Position numbers and translations under genes: made by a program. Below, one piece after another: positions 44,701 through 54,201 of a stretch of DNA of 64,000 bases. The notes under the pieces are model-generated. The model made no database searches. It had not been told where the DNA came from and saw nothing but the letters and a program-made list of their open reading frames with translations. The DNA lies in contig NZ_KN525716.1 of assembly GCF_000789235.1 (NCBI RefSeq), positions 1,084,071 to 1,148,070 of the forward strand, written 5' to 3'. Position 1 is the first letter of the stretch. The number at the start of each line of letters is the position of its first letter. Origin of the DNA: Wocania ichthyoenteri Th78 (GTDB lineage: Bacteria; Bacteroidota; Bacteroidia; Flavobacteriales; Flavobacteriaceae).

Positions 44701-46326
44701 ATGGGAAAAGGATTTTTTAACGTACCAGTTGCTATAAATGAACCAGTTAACGGATTTGCTCCAGGTTCGCCAGAACGTGAAGCAGTTCTTAAAGCTTACA
44801 AGAGCATGTTTAATAGTAAAATTGATGTGCCTATGTACATCAACGGGCAAGATGTTACGACTGAAAACACTAGAACGATGTCGCCTCCGCACGACCACAA
44901 ACATGTTGTTGGGACGTATCATTTAGCAGAAAAAAAACACGTTGACGAAGCTATTGCTACCGCTTTAGAAGCTAGAAAAAGCTGGTCGCTAATGCCATGG
45001 GAACAACGTGCTGGCATCTTTTTGAAAGCAGCTGAATTAATTGCGGGTCCTTACCGTGCAAAAATAAATGCAGCAACCATGATTGCGCAATCCAAAACCG
45101 TACATCAGGCTGAAATTGATGCAGCTTGTGAGTTGATTGATTTTTTACGTTTCAATGTTCAGTTTATGACGGACATTTACATGGAGCAACCCGAAAGCAC
45201 GAGTGATGCTTGGAACCGTATTGAGTACAGACCTTTAGAAGGATTTACTTATGCCGTAACACCTTTTAACTTTACTGCTATTGCTGGAAACCTTCCTGCT
45301 TGCATGGCTTTAATGGGTAATGTTGTGGTTTGGAAACCTAGTGATAGCCAGATATATTCTGCAAAAGTTATTATGGATGTATTTAGAGAAGCTGGTGTTC
45401 CTGCTGGCGTTATTAATGTTGTTTTTGGTGATCCGGTTATGATTACCGATACTGTTTTAGCAAGTCCAGATTTTTCTGGATTACACTTTACAGGTTCTAC
45501 ATACATTTTTAAAGAACTTTGGAAACAAATAGGAAATAACATTCATAACTATAAAACCTACCCAAGAATTGTTGGAGAAACTGGTGGGAAAGATTTTATT
45601 GTTGCTCACAAATCTGCAAATGCTAAGCAAGTAGCAACAGCCATTGTACGTGGTGCTTTTGAGTTTCAAGGTCAAAAATGTAGTGCCGCTTCTAGAGCTT
45701 ACATTCCGCAGAGCCTTTGGGCAGATGTTAAGAAACATGTTATTGAAGATGTTAACTCATTTAAAATGGGTTCTCCAGAAGATTTAAGCAACTTTATTAC
45801 AGCAGTTATTCACGAAGGGTCTTTTGATAAATTAGCTAAATATATTGATGGCGCAAAAGCTGATACTGATGCGGAAATCATTGTTGGCGGAAACTACGAT
45901 AAAAGCAAAGGCTACTTTATTGAACCAACCGTTATTGTAACAACAAATCCAAAATACACAACCATGTGTACCGAGTTATTTGGCCCTGTAATAACTATTT
46001 ATGTTTATGAGGATGACGCTTATGCGGAAACTCTAAAACTGGTAGATAAAACTAGCGAATATGCCTTAACAGGGGCAATTTTAGCAACCGACAGATATGC
46101 AGTAACTCAAGCCACTGAAGCTTTACAAAACAGTGCAGGAAACTTTTATATTAATGATAAACCTACGGGTGCTGTTGTTGGGCAACAACCTTTTGGTGGT
46201 GCCAGAGCTTCTGGAACAAACGATAAAGCAGGTAGCGCACAAAATTTATTGCGCTGGGTATCGCCAAGAATGATAAAAGAAACTTTTGTTACGCCAACAG
46301 ATTATCGTTACCCATTTTTAGGATAA
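44701..46326 (+). CDS. pruA: L-glutamate gamma-semialdehyde dehydrogenase
   Basis: The enzyme oxidises glutamate semialdehyde (from proline or ornithine) to glutamate with NAD+. The 541-residue length fits the stand-alone P5C dehydrogenase group. The active-site Glu is in VGETGGKDF near residue 291 and the catalytic Cys in GQKCSAASRAY near residue 326. The substrate-side FTGSTYIFKELW and the C-terminal QQPFGGARASGTNDKAG are typical. No proline dehydrogenase domain or gene is adjacent. A strong terminator closes the gene. Confidence 0.96.
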   Translation: MGKGFFNVPVAINEPVNGFAPGSPEREAVLKAYKSMFNSKIDVPMYINGQDVTTENTRTMSPPHDHKHVVGTYHLAEKKHVDEAIATALEARKSWSLMPWEQRAGIFLKAAELIAGPYRAKINAATMIAQSKTVHQAEIDAACELIDFLRFNVQFMTDIYMEQPESTSDAWNRIEYRPLEGFTYAVTPFNFTAIAGNLPACMALMGNVVVWKPSDSQIYSAKVIMDVFREAGVPAGVINVVFGDPVMITDTVLASPDFSGLHFTGSTYIFKELWKQIGNNIHNYKTYPRIVGETGGKDFIVAHKSANAKQVATAIVRGAFEFQGQKCSAASRAYIPQSLWADVKKHVIEDVNSFKMGSPEDLSNFITAVIHEGSFDKLAKYIDGAKADTDAEIIVGGNYDKSKGYFIEPTVIVTTNPKYTTMCTELFGPVITIYVYEDDAYAETLKLVDKTSEYALTGAILATDRYAVTQATEALQNSAGNFYINDKPTGAVVGQQPFGGARASGTNDKAGSAQNLLRWVSPRMIKETFVTPTDYRYPFLG

Positions 46327-46360
46327 TAATTATAATAATGGTATTTATACACAAAATTGA

Positions 46361-46392
46361 AAGGTCTGTTTTTAAAAACAGACCTTTTTTAT
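46361..46392 (+). terminator. Terminator after pruA
   Basis: AAGGTCTGTTTTT is followed by its perfect complement AAAAACAGACCTT and a T run, 35 bases after the stop. Confidence 0.88.
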
Positions 46393-46532
46393 TTTTATTA
46401 GATTTAGATTTTAACTGGCTTGACTTTGTAAGAGACAAAAAAATGATATTTACGTTGACATGTGCTAGATCAAAACTTAACTAATACCTTTAGAATTTTA
46501 AAAAACAATCTATAGAGCATAGTAAGAGAAAA

Positions 46533-47147
46533 ATGCAAAAGAGAAAAAACATAAGCCAAAAAATAAAGCGGAATGTAAGAATATCGAAATATATAATATA
46601 TAAAGAAACGTTAATTGATTTTAAAGAACAATTTTGGTCATTCATTGGAGCTTTTTTCGGTATCGGTCTAATCGCATTTTTTCAATCTTCTTACTTAGCA
46701 GAATTAGAAAATATATTTCTAATTGGCTCATTTGGCGCATCAAGCGTGCTTATTTTCGGAGCAATACAAAGTCCATTGGCCCAACCAAGAAATTTTATTG
46801 GAGGTCAGCTAATCTCAGCATTGATTGGAGTAACGGTTTTTAAGTTGTTTCCAGAGATAATTTGGATTACTGCGTCAATTGCAGTTGCAACTTCAATAAT
46901 TGCAATGCAAATAACAAAAACGTTACATCCACCTGGTGGAGCAACTGCACTTATTGCCGTTATTGGCACTGAAAAAATTAAAACCTTGGGTTACTTTTAT
47001 GTTGTTTCTCCTGTTTTAACTGGTTCATTAATATTATTTGTAACCGCGCTAATTTTTAATAATATAACAAAACACAGAAAGTACCCAACGAATAGTAGGC
47101 TAACAAGAGTTTTTAAGAGTAAAGGTTTAAACAAAAAACAAACTTAA
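46533..47147 (+). CDS. HPP family membrane protein
   Basis: The 204-residue protein has a basic N-terminus of about 30 residues and four hydrophobic segments. The family signature HPPGGATALIAVIG lies near residue 131, and FGASSVLIFGAIQSPLAQPRN is the other conserved loop. HPP proteins have been tied to nitrite transport in plastids and cyanobacteria, but bacterial family members differ and the role here is open. It stands alone between a terminator and a repeat element. Confidence 0.92.
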   Translation: MQKRKNISQKIKRNVRISKYIIYKETLIDFKEQFWSFIGAFFGIGLIAFFQSSYLAELENIFLIGSFGASSVLIFGAIQSPLAQPRNFIGGQLISALIGVTVFKLFPEIIWITASIAVATSIIAMQITKTLHPPGGATALIAVIGTEKIKTLGYFYVVSPVLTGSLILFVTALIFNNITKHRKYPTNSRLTRVFKSKGLNKKQT

Positions 47148-47171
47148 GCCATATATAATTAATTCCTGTTC

Positions 47172-47284
47172 TACGTTAAGGATTGAAGCGGCATCCCTTT
47201 TGTTTTTCGCAAAAAGATGTAGCGGAAATCTTGCCCCATTTTTGCCACTAAAAGCAAAAGTGGGGCAAGCCCAAATAAAAAGAA
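47172..47284 (-). repeat. Dispersed flavobacterial intergenic repeat, full copy
   Basis: Read on the minus strand this starts with TTTATTTGGGC. A hairpin follows (GCCCCACTTTTGC against GCAAAAATGGGGC, one mismatch that can pair as G-U), then TTTCCGCTACATC, a second A/T hairpin around TTTTTGCG and GATGCCGCTTCAATCC. It shares blocks with 42733-42809. From memory, similar text occurs between genes of many flavobacteria. It encodes no protein I can see. Confidence 0.65.
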
Positions 47285-47353
47285 TTTCTGAAAAACATTA
47301 AAACATCTTATTACATTTAAAAAAGAGATTCCCTTTTCTTAAAGTAATTTTAA

Positions 47354-47361
47354 TAAATTTG
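47354..47361 (+). promoter_or_regulatory. -7 box for the YCII/ECF pair
   Basis: TAAATTTG matches TAnnTTTG, 65 bases before the YCII ATG. No -33 element was identified; ECF42-type factors often control their own operon, so a different promoter may also exist. Confidence 0.35.
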
Positions 47362-47426
47362 AAAAACTTGTCCTCTTTTCCAATCTAGCAAACGTCTTAA
47401 CTATATAAACTTTAAAATATATAATT

Positions 47427-47774
47427 ATGAAAGAATTTATGATGCTTTTTCTAGGAGCGGATTACACCGAATTAGGGCTTTCGCCTGAAGAATTACAGGG
47501 AAGAATGGGTAAATGGTTTGCTTGGAATGATAAAATGACCCAAGCTGGTATTGTGAGTCATGGCAACGCCTTAACACCACAGATACGCCGTATTGTTGGT
47601 AAAAACAGAACGGTAACCGATTTAACTTCTGCCGAAGTTAAAGAAATTATTGGTGGTTATTATATAGTGAAAGCTAAAAATTTTGATGCTGTACAAAAAA
47701 TTGCTGATGACTTTCCAGATTACGATTTGGGCGGCACTGTAGAGATTCGTGAAATCATGGTATTCGACCAATAA
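47427..47774 (+). CDS. YCII-related (DGPF-type) protein
   Basis: The 115-residue protein has the YCII ferredoxin-like fold (MKEFMMLFLGADY, LTSAEVKEIIGGYYIVKAKNFDAVQKIADDFP, VEIREIM). Such DGPF proteins are the regular neighbours of ECF42 sigma factors. Its stop overlaps the sigma-factor ATG by one base (TAATG), so the pair is translated together. Enzymatic activity is unproven for this subgroup; a role as a small-molecule binding or sensing partner is possible. Family certain, function unknown. Confidence 0.9.
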   Translation: MKEFMMLFLGADYTELGLSPEELQGRMGKWFAWNDKMTQAGIVSHGNALTPQIRRIVGKNRTVTDLTSAEVKEIIGGYYIVKAKNFDAVQKIADDFPDYDLGGTVEIREIMVFDQ

Positions 47775-49021
47775 TGGAACCCAAACTTATAGACCATCTT
47801 TTTCGCTACCATAGCGGAAAGATGGTTTCTGTTTTAATACGAATATTTGGTCTTAAACATCTTGAAATTATTGAAGATGCGGTACAAGACACTTTTATAA
47901 AAGCTAGTATTAGCTGGCGAACTAAACAACCAGACCATCCTGAAGCGTGGTTAACTCAAGCAGCAAAAAATAGAGTTCTAGATATTTTTAGAAAACTAAA
48001 AACAGCACAAAAACACTTACCAAACATCAATCAAGGAACGAATACTATTGCTATAAATGAGCTTTTTTTAGATACTGAAATCGAGGACGCTCAACTTAGA
48101 ATGATATTTACGGCTTGCCACCCAAAACTAGATTCTAGAGATCGCATAGCGTTCGCCCTAAAAACTATTTCTGGCTTTAGTGCTAAAGAAATTTCATCGG
48201 CATTACTCACCAAAGAAGACACGATTAAAAAACGATTGCTAAGAGCGCGAAAAACGATTCAACAATCACAATTAAAATTTAAAATTCCACAAGGCAAAGC
48301 ATTATTTCAACGCTCAGAAAGTGTTATGGAGGTTTTGTATCTTATTTTTAACGAGGGGTTTCATTCTAATAAATGTGATATATTAATTCGTAAAGAATTA
48401 TGTGGCGAAGCTATGCGTTTAACCCAAATGCTTTTAAAAAACGAACTCACCAGAACGCCTGAAGTTTATGCTTTATGCGCCTTAATGTGTTTTCATTCGG
48501 CACGATTAGAAACCAAAACCAACTCAAAAAACGAACTTTTAGATTTAAAAAACCAAGACAGAACACAATGGTATTTTCCGCTTATAAAATTGGGCAATAC
48601 CATGATGAATAAAGCGGTGATTGAACAAACCGAATTTTCATGTTATCATTACGAAGCTGCCATTGCAGCTGAACATTTACGCGCCAAAACTTATAAAGAT
48701 ACTAACTGGGATAAAATCCACTATTGGTATCAATGCTTAAATACTTTACAACCTATGCCAATTCATGTATTAAATATGGCTGTGGTATGCATACAAAAAC
48801 AAGATTATACTATAGCAAAAACTTATTTAGACGCTATTAAACCTAACGATTTTGAACAACGTGTCTATTTATTTTATGGCGCCAAAGCTGACTACTATAC
48901 TCATACAAATAAAATTAACGAAGCTGTTAAATATCTTGATTTGGCTTTAAATACTGTGACTAACACATTGGAAAAAGCTTATTTACAGAAAAAGAAATTA
49001 AAATTACTCAACTATAAATAA
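47774..49021 (+). CDS. ECF42-type RNA polymerase sigma factor with C-terminal extension
   Basis: The 415-residue protein has a sigma-70 region 2 (about residues 8-75, IEDAVQDTFIKASISW) and a region 4 helix-turn-helix (about 115-165, SAKEISSALLTKEDTIKKRLLRAR). A long helical C-terminal extension of about 240 residues (YLIFNEGFHSN, LLDLKNQDRTQWYFPLI, VLNMAVVCIQKQDYTIAKTYLD) resembles TPR units. Such extensions replace an anti-sigma factor in the ECF42 group. The YCII partner immediately upstream supports the group assignment. No anti-sigma gene follows. Confidence 0.92.
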   Translation: MEPKLIDHLFRYHSGKMVSVLIRIFGLKHLEIIEDAVQDTFIKASISWRTKQPDHPEAWLTQAAKNRVLDIFRKLKTAQKHLPNINQGTNTIAINELFLDTEIEDAQLRMIFTACHPKLDSRDRIAFALKTISGFSAKEISSALLTKEDTIKKRLLRARKTIQQSQLKFKIPQGKALFQRSESVMEVLYLIFNEGFHSNKCDILIRKELCGEAMRLTQMLLKNELTRTPEVYALCALMCFHSARLETKTNSKNELLDLKNQDRTQWYFPLIKLGNTMMNKAVIEQTEFSCYHYEAAIAAEHLRAKTYKDTNWDKIHYWYQCLNTLQPMPIHVLNMAVVCIQKQDYTIAKTYLDAIKPNDFEQRVYLFYGAKADYYTHTNKINEAVKYLDLALNTVTNTLEKAYLQKKKLKLLNYK

Positions 49022-49025
49022 AACA

Positions 49026-52000
49026 CTATTCAACAATAATCTTTTTATTAATTTTTCCTTTAGTTGTATTTAATTGTACAATATAAGCTCCTGTAATAAC
49101 TGATATTTGCTTAGATGTTTTATTGGAAGTATAGTCTATAAACTTTATTTTTTGCCCAATAATATTATATAGTGTAATACTTAAAAGCTCTCTATCATTT
49201 AACCCTATTACTTTTAATTCGGATATAGATTCATCAAAATAAATTGAAACATCATCAGTTATTTCAATATCATCAACAGATAAAGATTGTGACTTAAATA
49301 CTAAAGAAAACCTATAATTATATGAGCCTGCATCTAAAAATATTTCAAATGGATTATTGTTTATTAAAAAGGTTTCGTTTGTAGTATTATCTTTTATGTA
49401 AATTGATTTATTAGTCTCTAAATTTTCGACACCATCTAATTTAATTCTTGCAATTCCAGAATTTTCAATAATTAAACCTAAAGGAAATTCTTGGGTATCA
49501 TTAAAATTACTAACGCCCTGAATTACAAATTTACTTTTATTAAAAGCCCAATACATATCTTCTTCACTAACATCTACCATAATAGCATCGTATCCTAAAT
49601 CGAAGTTATTAGAAGCATTCACATTTTTACCTAAGACAATTTGCCTATGATATCCTGTTGGAGAATCAAACATTAACCGTATTCTAGGTGTATCATCTTT
49701 ATGCTTATTATTATTTGCAATACCGCTTTTCTTACTTGAAGATTTTAAAAATAATGATGTTGAACCATCTTCGGTAGCAAAAACACGTTGGTTATTTTTG
49801 AATACTATATCACCTCCGTCAACAACATCTACAGGAACGCCATTATCATCATTAAAACCATCTAATGCAGTACTTACAAAAAACCCTTGGTTGACTGGAA
49901 TATATTGTCCTGGTATTTTTGAACCACTAGTTAAATTGTTATTAATTCTTGTATCATTAGCAATTGCTACTGCTCCTCCTGTTAAATTTCTTGTAGCATA
50001 GCCACCAACATACCCTCTTAAAACATGGGTGTTTTCTTCGCCAAAGTGATCCCAAAAATATAAAGCGCCGTTAAACACAGTTCCTGTGGCATTATTTCCT
50101 CCATCTGCAATACTCATATTATCTAAAATAAACTCTGTGACATCAATTGCGGATGGATAAGGGTTCCCTATCAAGCGTTCTACATCTCCTGTTGGGTTTT
50201 GAACAGTTACATTTTTATTTAAAGGCAGTGTTATATCTCCATTATTTGGCAATCCTTTGAATACATAATTTTGTTGGTCTGTGATTGCAACGGCACCTAA
50301 AGTTCCCTTCATAGTAAAGCCTTCTCCTGCAAGTAAAGGTGTTGCCTCATTAATACTCTCCCAAGAATTATAATCATCGTCTGCCCCATAAAACTTATAC
50401 AGCCAATATGAGCTAATTTCTTTTGCAGTACCTGGTGGTGGTGGTGGACCTTCTCCTGTATTTAGAGCTACAATAAAATCTAATGGTTGATATGCATCTG
50501 TATCTGTTCCATCATTTAACACTCCTGCTATAGTATGATTCGTATTTGGGTAAGAGACACCAGTTCCTCTTGTTACTGTATTACCTGTTATTGGACCAAC
50601 TGAAGACGACCAGTAATTATAATTAAAACCATTTGCTGTTCCTTGTTGGTCGCGCTCTAAAAAGCCTCCACTATCTGTGTCTACTATACTGCCTTCGCTT
50701 TGTATTAATTGAGACTCGCCAACTAAATCAATAATTCCATCTAATTCTAAATAATGCGAAATAGTTAATGCTTGCCCAGAATTTGTTTCGTCCTGCGCGT
50801 CAGTTGGATCTGCAATAGTAAGGGTTCCCCCTGTTTGCTTTAACCCCAAAAGTGAAATATCTCTATCGCCAGAAGTAATGTTATGTGATATTTCAACAAT
50901 ATTCCAATTAATCGTAGTAACCCCATCTAAACTTAAAGAATTAGGAATAACTTGATTTGCACTATTACTCCAAGTAGTGGCTGTATCCCAAGAACCATTT
51001 GCTGCAGAAACATAAGGCACTGGAATTGTTTGCACATCAACCAACTCCTTATCTTTATCTAAATATTTTAAGCGCAAAAAGTATCTTACATCTGCTCTAC
51101 CTTCGACTGTTGAACCATAAAATGAATTAAAATCATAATACGTTCTTAAGTCGCTCCAAGGAATGGTTGTAACCTCATTACTTAATGCGGCTTGAGGTAA
51201 TACTTCTCCGTTAACATAATCTGTACCACTAACATCAAATCTTTCAGCTTCTTGATTCATAAGGTAGCGCACCTGCTCTTGTGTAAGTCCTTGATCCCAT
51301 ATATACACTTCGTCAATCTCGCCTAAAAATGGATTGATAATATTGTTTTTATCTATATATACAGCACCAACAGAAAATCTATTAAAATTAGGTGTTGGTG
51401 GTTCTACATCCTGTTCAGATTTATCTAAAACACCATCGACATATAAAAAGACGGTACCACTTTTATATACAAAAGTAACTTGATGCCAATTTCCATCATT
51501 TAAAACCATTGTTGAAGTAAACTTAGGTGTTACATCATCATCAACCATAACTTCAATTTGATCGGAAGGATTTAGCCTTAATTGTAGTTTACTTCCTTTA
51601 GCCATAATGGTTCTATAGTTTGCACTAGAAGCACTTTTAACCCAAGCCGAAATCGTAAAAGCATCAATATTTAAATTTATGGCATATTCACCAATTAGGT
51701 AATCACCTAAACCAATAGTTACAGAACGATTTCCTGATAATTTAGACACTCTTGCGAAAGTAAAATATTTTGTACCATCAAAATCATACCATGTTTGTAA
51801 ATTTCCTGCACCATCTGACACTAAAGGAACAACATCTATAATATCTTCATTTGCAAAATTGTCGTCATCAGCAACAACAAGTGCATATTCTTCATCTGTA
51901 CCTAAAGTAAAACTACTAAATGCTCCCGAAGGTATAGAAACAAAGACGTTTTCTACGTCGCCACCAGATCCAGGTTGAATGGATTCAACAATTTTCCATT

Positions 52001-53954
52001 GTCTTAAAACTCTCGTTAAAGAAGTTGTTATTCCAGTAGCAATAATTACTGTATTAGAGCCACCAGCAGTATAAGCTGCATCGTTACTACCCCAAACTAA
52101 AAAATCTCCATCTTCTTTAAATTCATTAGTGTTTGCACTATTGGTAGCAAAAATTCCGTTTAACCCAATAGCTACTTCATTTGCTATATTTAATGTTTTA
52201 GATTGTTTTTGGTTTAAATCTGATATAGAATCTCTACCAATCCCAGCAACATGGTAATTATAGCCAGTATTAGCAGAAATATCCCAAACGGAAGTATTAA
52301 ATGAGTTGATATAATCTTTTTCTACTTGGGTTGAAGCCCCCAAAGTAATTCCGTATTTAATAGCTAAATAAGATTCAATTTTTTGTCTATCAGCATCAGC
52401 TACACGTTCGGCAAATGTAAAAATCTCAGCAACTCGACCATTTAAACTACCAACTACATCAAAATTTCTACCAATCCAATATTCTGTACCTGTAACTGTT
52501 GGAGGCCCAGGAGTCCCAACATTGGTAAAGGCAATATCATCAATCGATGATGTTGTTAATACTTCTGAATTATATAAAATATCTTGTCCCGTAGGAGATG
52601 AAGTAGCATTATTTCTAACATTAATAATACCAGCATTTGAATAAGACGAGCCTATTTCCGCTTCACCATTATAACTTCCTCCCGTTGGAATATTTTGATT
52701 GTACGATAACGTCTCATTTGTAAACTCTGATGAATAATCACCTAATCCAATACCAGTCACATCTCCAGAGCTTCTAGAAGAAATCCCTGAAAAAATGGTG
52801 TTTCTTGGCGACGCACTTGTCATAGTAGCATCAGGAATCATAACAATGAATATGTCCTGACTGTAAAAACCATTTGTAGTGTTGTACATAAATTGCTCAG
52901 TCGTACCACCATCATTTTCAAATTTAATCACAGGATTAAAATTGATATTCTCTGCAGCTGTATCAATATATGTTGGCTCTTTTCCAGAATCTGTTGTGGC
53001 ATCTTTTCCATTAGAACCCAAATCTATCCAATCTGTAACACTAGATCCTGAGGTAACAACACCTCTTGTAGATTTTAACCAAAGCCTAAAATCTGCTGTT
53101 ATACCTCCAGGTCCAGGAATATTAAAATCAAACATTTCGGCACTAACATCAAAAGTAAAAGTTGTATTATCAGTATTAGAAATACTTATTGTGGAGGTAA
53201 GTGTTCCAGAACCAGCAACAGGTCCAGTAAATATAACTCTAAAGATCGCATAGTCCCCAGGATCGATGCTTGCTGTATATGGTAAAGGTGTAAAAGTAGG
53301 AGAGAACATAAAACCATCTAAAGCAAAATCTCCTAATGATGATGTTATTGCTGAAATTTCCAGTGCACAGCTACCTGTATTAGATATTATATAATTTCTT
53401 GTAACTGACGCACTCTCATCTACAACTCCAAAATATGTACCATTAGATGCCTTAGGTGTTGTTGATCCATTTAAAATATCTGCTGATGGACTCCCCCCTA
53501 AAACTGAAATAACTGGAGATGAATTCACTTCAAGCGTAAAAGTAAAATCTGGTTGATTTCGTATTTCGATTGTTACTAAGGTGCTTGTTGTTGCACAAAA
53601 ACCGCTTATGTTTTCTATTTCAAAATCTAAATAAGTTCTATTTGCTTGCCAAGGCCATGTACACCAAGTTGTTCTTATGTTTTTTTTAGGATTATTAGGT
53701 GAAATATCAAAATCGGTTGGATTATCTATATCCACATCTCGTACCCTTAGCCTACTACAATCAATAGCATTATTTGTAATACGGAAATCCAGACTTGTCC
53801 CAGCATTTATAGTAACTGTAGAGCCTTGGGTAACTATAGCTCCTCCAACTATTTCAACTTGTATTACTTGTGCATTACTAATAAAATTTATTAGCAAAAA
53901 CGATATTAAATACTTAGTCCGAAAAATATTATAAAAAAATAGAATTCTTATCAT
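49026..53954 (-). CDS. Large T9SS-sorted surface protein with LamG-like domains
   Basis: The 1642-residue protein has an export signal (about residues 1-28) and an abnormal-spindle-like beta domain at about 150-275. A first LamG-like module follows at about 281-535, ending in the YLAIKYGITLG block of DUF8202-type proteins. A second LamG/concanavalin-like domain spans about 740-900 (FTISAWVKSASSANYRTIMAKG). The last 75 residues are a type A T9SS sorting domain ending KINKKIIVE. It is probably a secreted or surface-bound adhesin or glycan-binding protein. There is no catalytic motif that I recognise. It forms a single-gene unit. Confidence 0.88.
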   Translation of the reverse strand: MIRILFFYNIFRTKYLISFLLINFISNAQVIQVEIVGGAIVTQGSTVTINAGTSLDFRITNNAIDCSRLRVRDVDIDNPTDFDISPNNPKKNIRTTWCTWPWQANRTYLDFEIENISGFCATTSTLVTIEIRNQPDFTFTLEVNSSPVISVLGGSPSADILNGSTTPKASNGTYFGVVDESASVTRNYIISNTGSCALEISAITSSLGDFALDGFMFSPTFTPLPYTASIDPGDYAIFRVIFTGPVAGSGTLTSTISISNTDNTTFTFDVSAEMFDFNIPGPGGITADFRLWLKSTRGVVTSGSSVTDWIDLGSNGKDATTDSGKEPTYIDTAAENINFNPVIKFENDGGTTEQFMYNTTNGFYSQDIFIVMIPDATMTSASPRNTIFSGISSRSSGDVTGIGLGDYSSEFTNETLSYNQNIPTGGSYNGEAEIGSSYSNAGIINVRNNATSSPTGQDILYNSEVLTTSSIDDIAFTNVGTPGPPTVTGTEYWIGRNFDVVGSLNGRVAEIFTFAERVADADRQKIESYLAIKYGITLGASTQVEKDYINSFNTSVWDISANTGYNYHVAGIGRDSISDLNQKQSKTLNIANEVAIGLNGIFATNSANTNEFKEDGDFLVWGSNDAAYTAGGSNTVIIATGITTSLTRVLRQWKIVESIQPGSGGDVENVFVSIPSGAFSSFTLGTDEEYALVVADDDNFANEDIIDVVPLVSDGAGNLQTWYDFDGTKYFTFARVSKLSGNRSVTIGLGDYLIGEYAINLNIDAFTISAWVKSASSANYRTIMAKGSKLQLRLNPSDQIEVMVDDDVTPKFTSTMVLNDGNWHQVTFVYKSGTVFLYVDGVLDKSEQDVEPPTPNFNRFSVGAVYIDKNNIINPFLGEIDEVYIWDQGLTQEQVRYLMNQEAERFDVSGTDYVNGEVLPQAALSNEVTTIPWSDLRTYYDFNSFYGSTVEGRADVRYFLRLKYLDKDKELVDVQTIPVPYVSAANGSWDTATTWSNSANQVIPNSLSLDGVTTINWNIVEISHNITSGDRDISLLGLKQTGGTLTIADPTDAQDETNSGQALTISHYLELDGIIDLVGESQLIQSEGSIVDTDSGGFLERDQQGTANGFNYNYWSSSVGPITGNTVTRGTGVSYPNTNHTIAGVLNDGTDTDAYQPLDFIVALNTGEGPPPPPGTAKEISSYWLYKFYGADDDYNSWESINEATPLLAGEGFTMKGTLGAVAITDQQNYVFKGLPNNGDITLPLNKNVTVQNPTGDVERLIGNPYPSAIDVTEFILDNMSIADGGNNATGTVFNGALYFWDHFGEENTHVLRGYVGGYATRNLTGGAVAIANDTRINNNLTSGSKIPGQYIPVNQGFFVSTALDGFNDDNGVPVDVVDGGDIVFKNNQRVFATEDGSTSLFLKSSSKKSGIANNNKHKDDTPRIRLMFDSPTGYHRQIVLGKNVNASNNFDLGYDAIMVDVSEEDMYWAFNKSKFVIQGVSNFNDTQEFPLGLIIENSGIARIKLDGVENLETNKSIYIKDNTTNETFLINNNPFEIFLDAGSYNYRFSLVFKSQSLSVDDIEITDDVSIYFDESISELKVIGLNDRELLSITLYNIIGQKIKFIDYTSNKTSKQISVITGAYIVQLNTTKGKINKKIIVE

Positions 53955-54201
53955 AAATAAGTTTATTTAGGGCACTAAACTTTTATTTGAGAGACTAACA
54001 ATTCTATTAAAAGAGAATAAAGCTGTTTATCAAATATAGCTAAACTTCATATAAAATGAAAATGAAATGCAAAAAACATCGATTAAGCGCTGTCTTTATC
54101 AATTATTTTTCTATTAAAATAAAATAGACTTCATATATAAAATATTACTAACTTTATTGTTTAAAAACTAACTCTAAAAGTTTTTATATTCACATAGTAA
54201 A

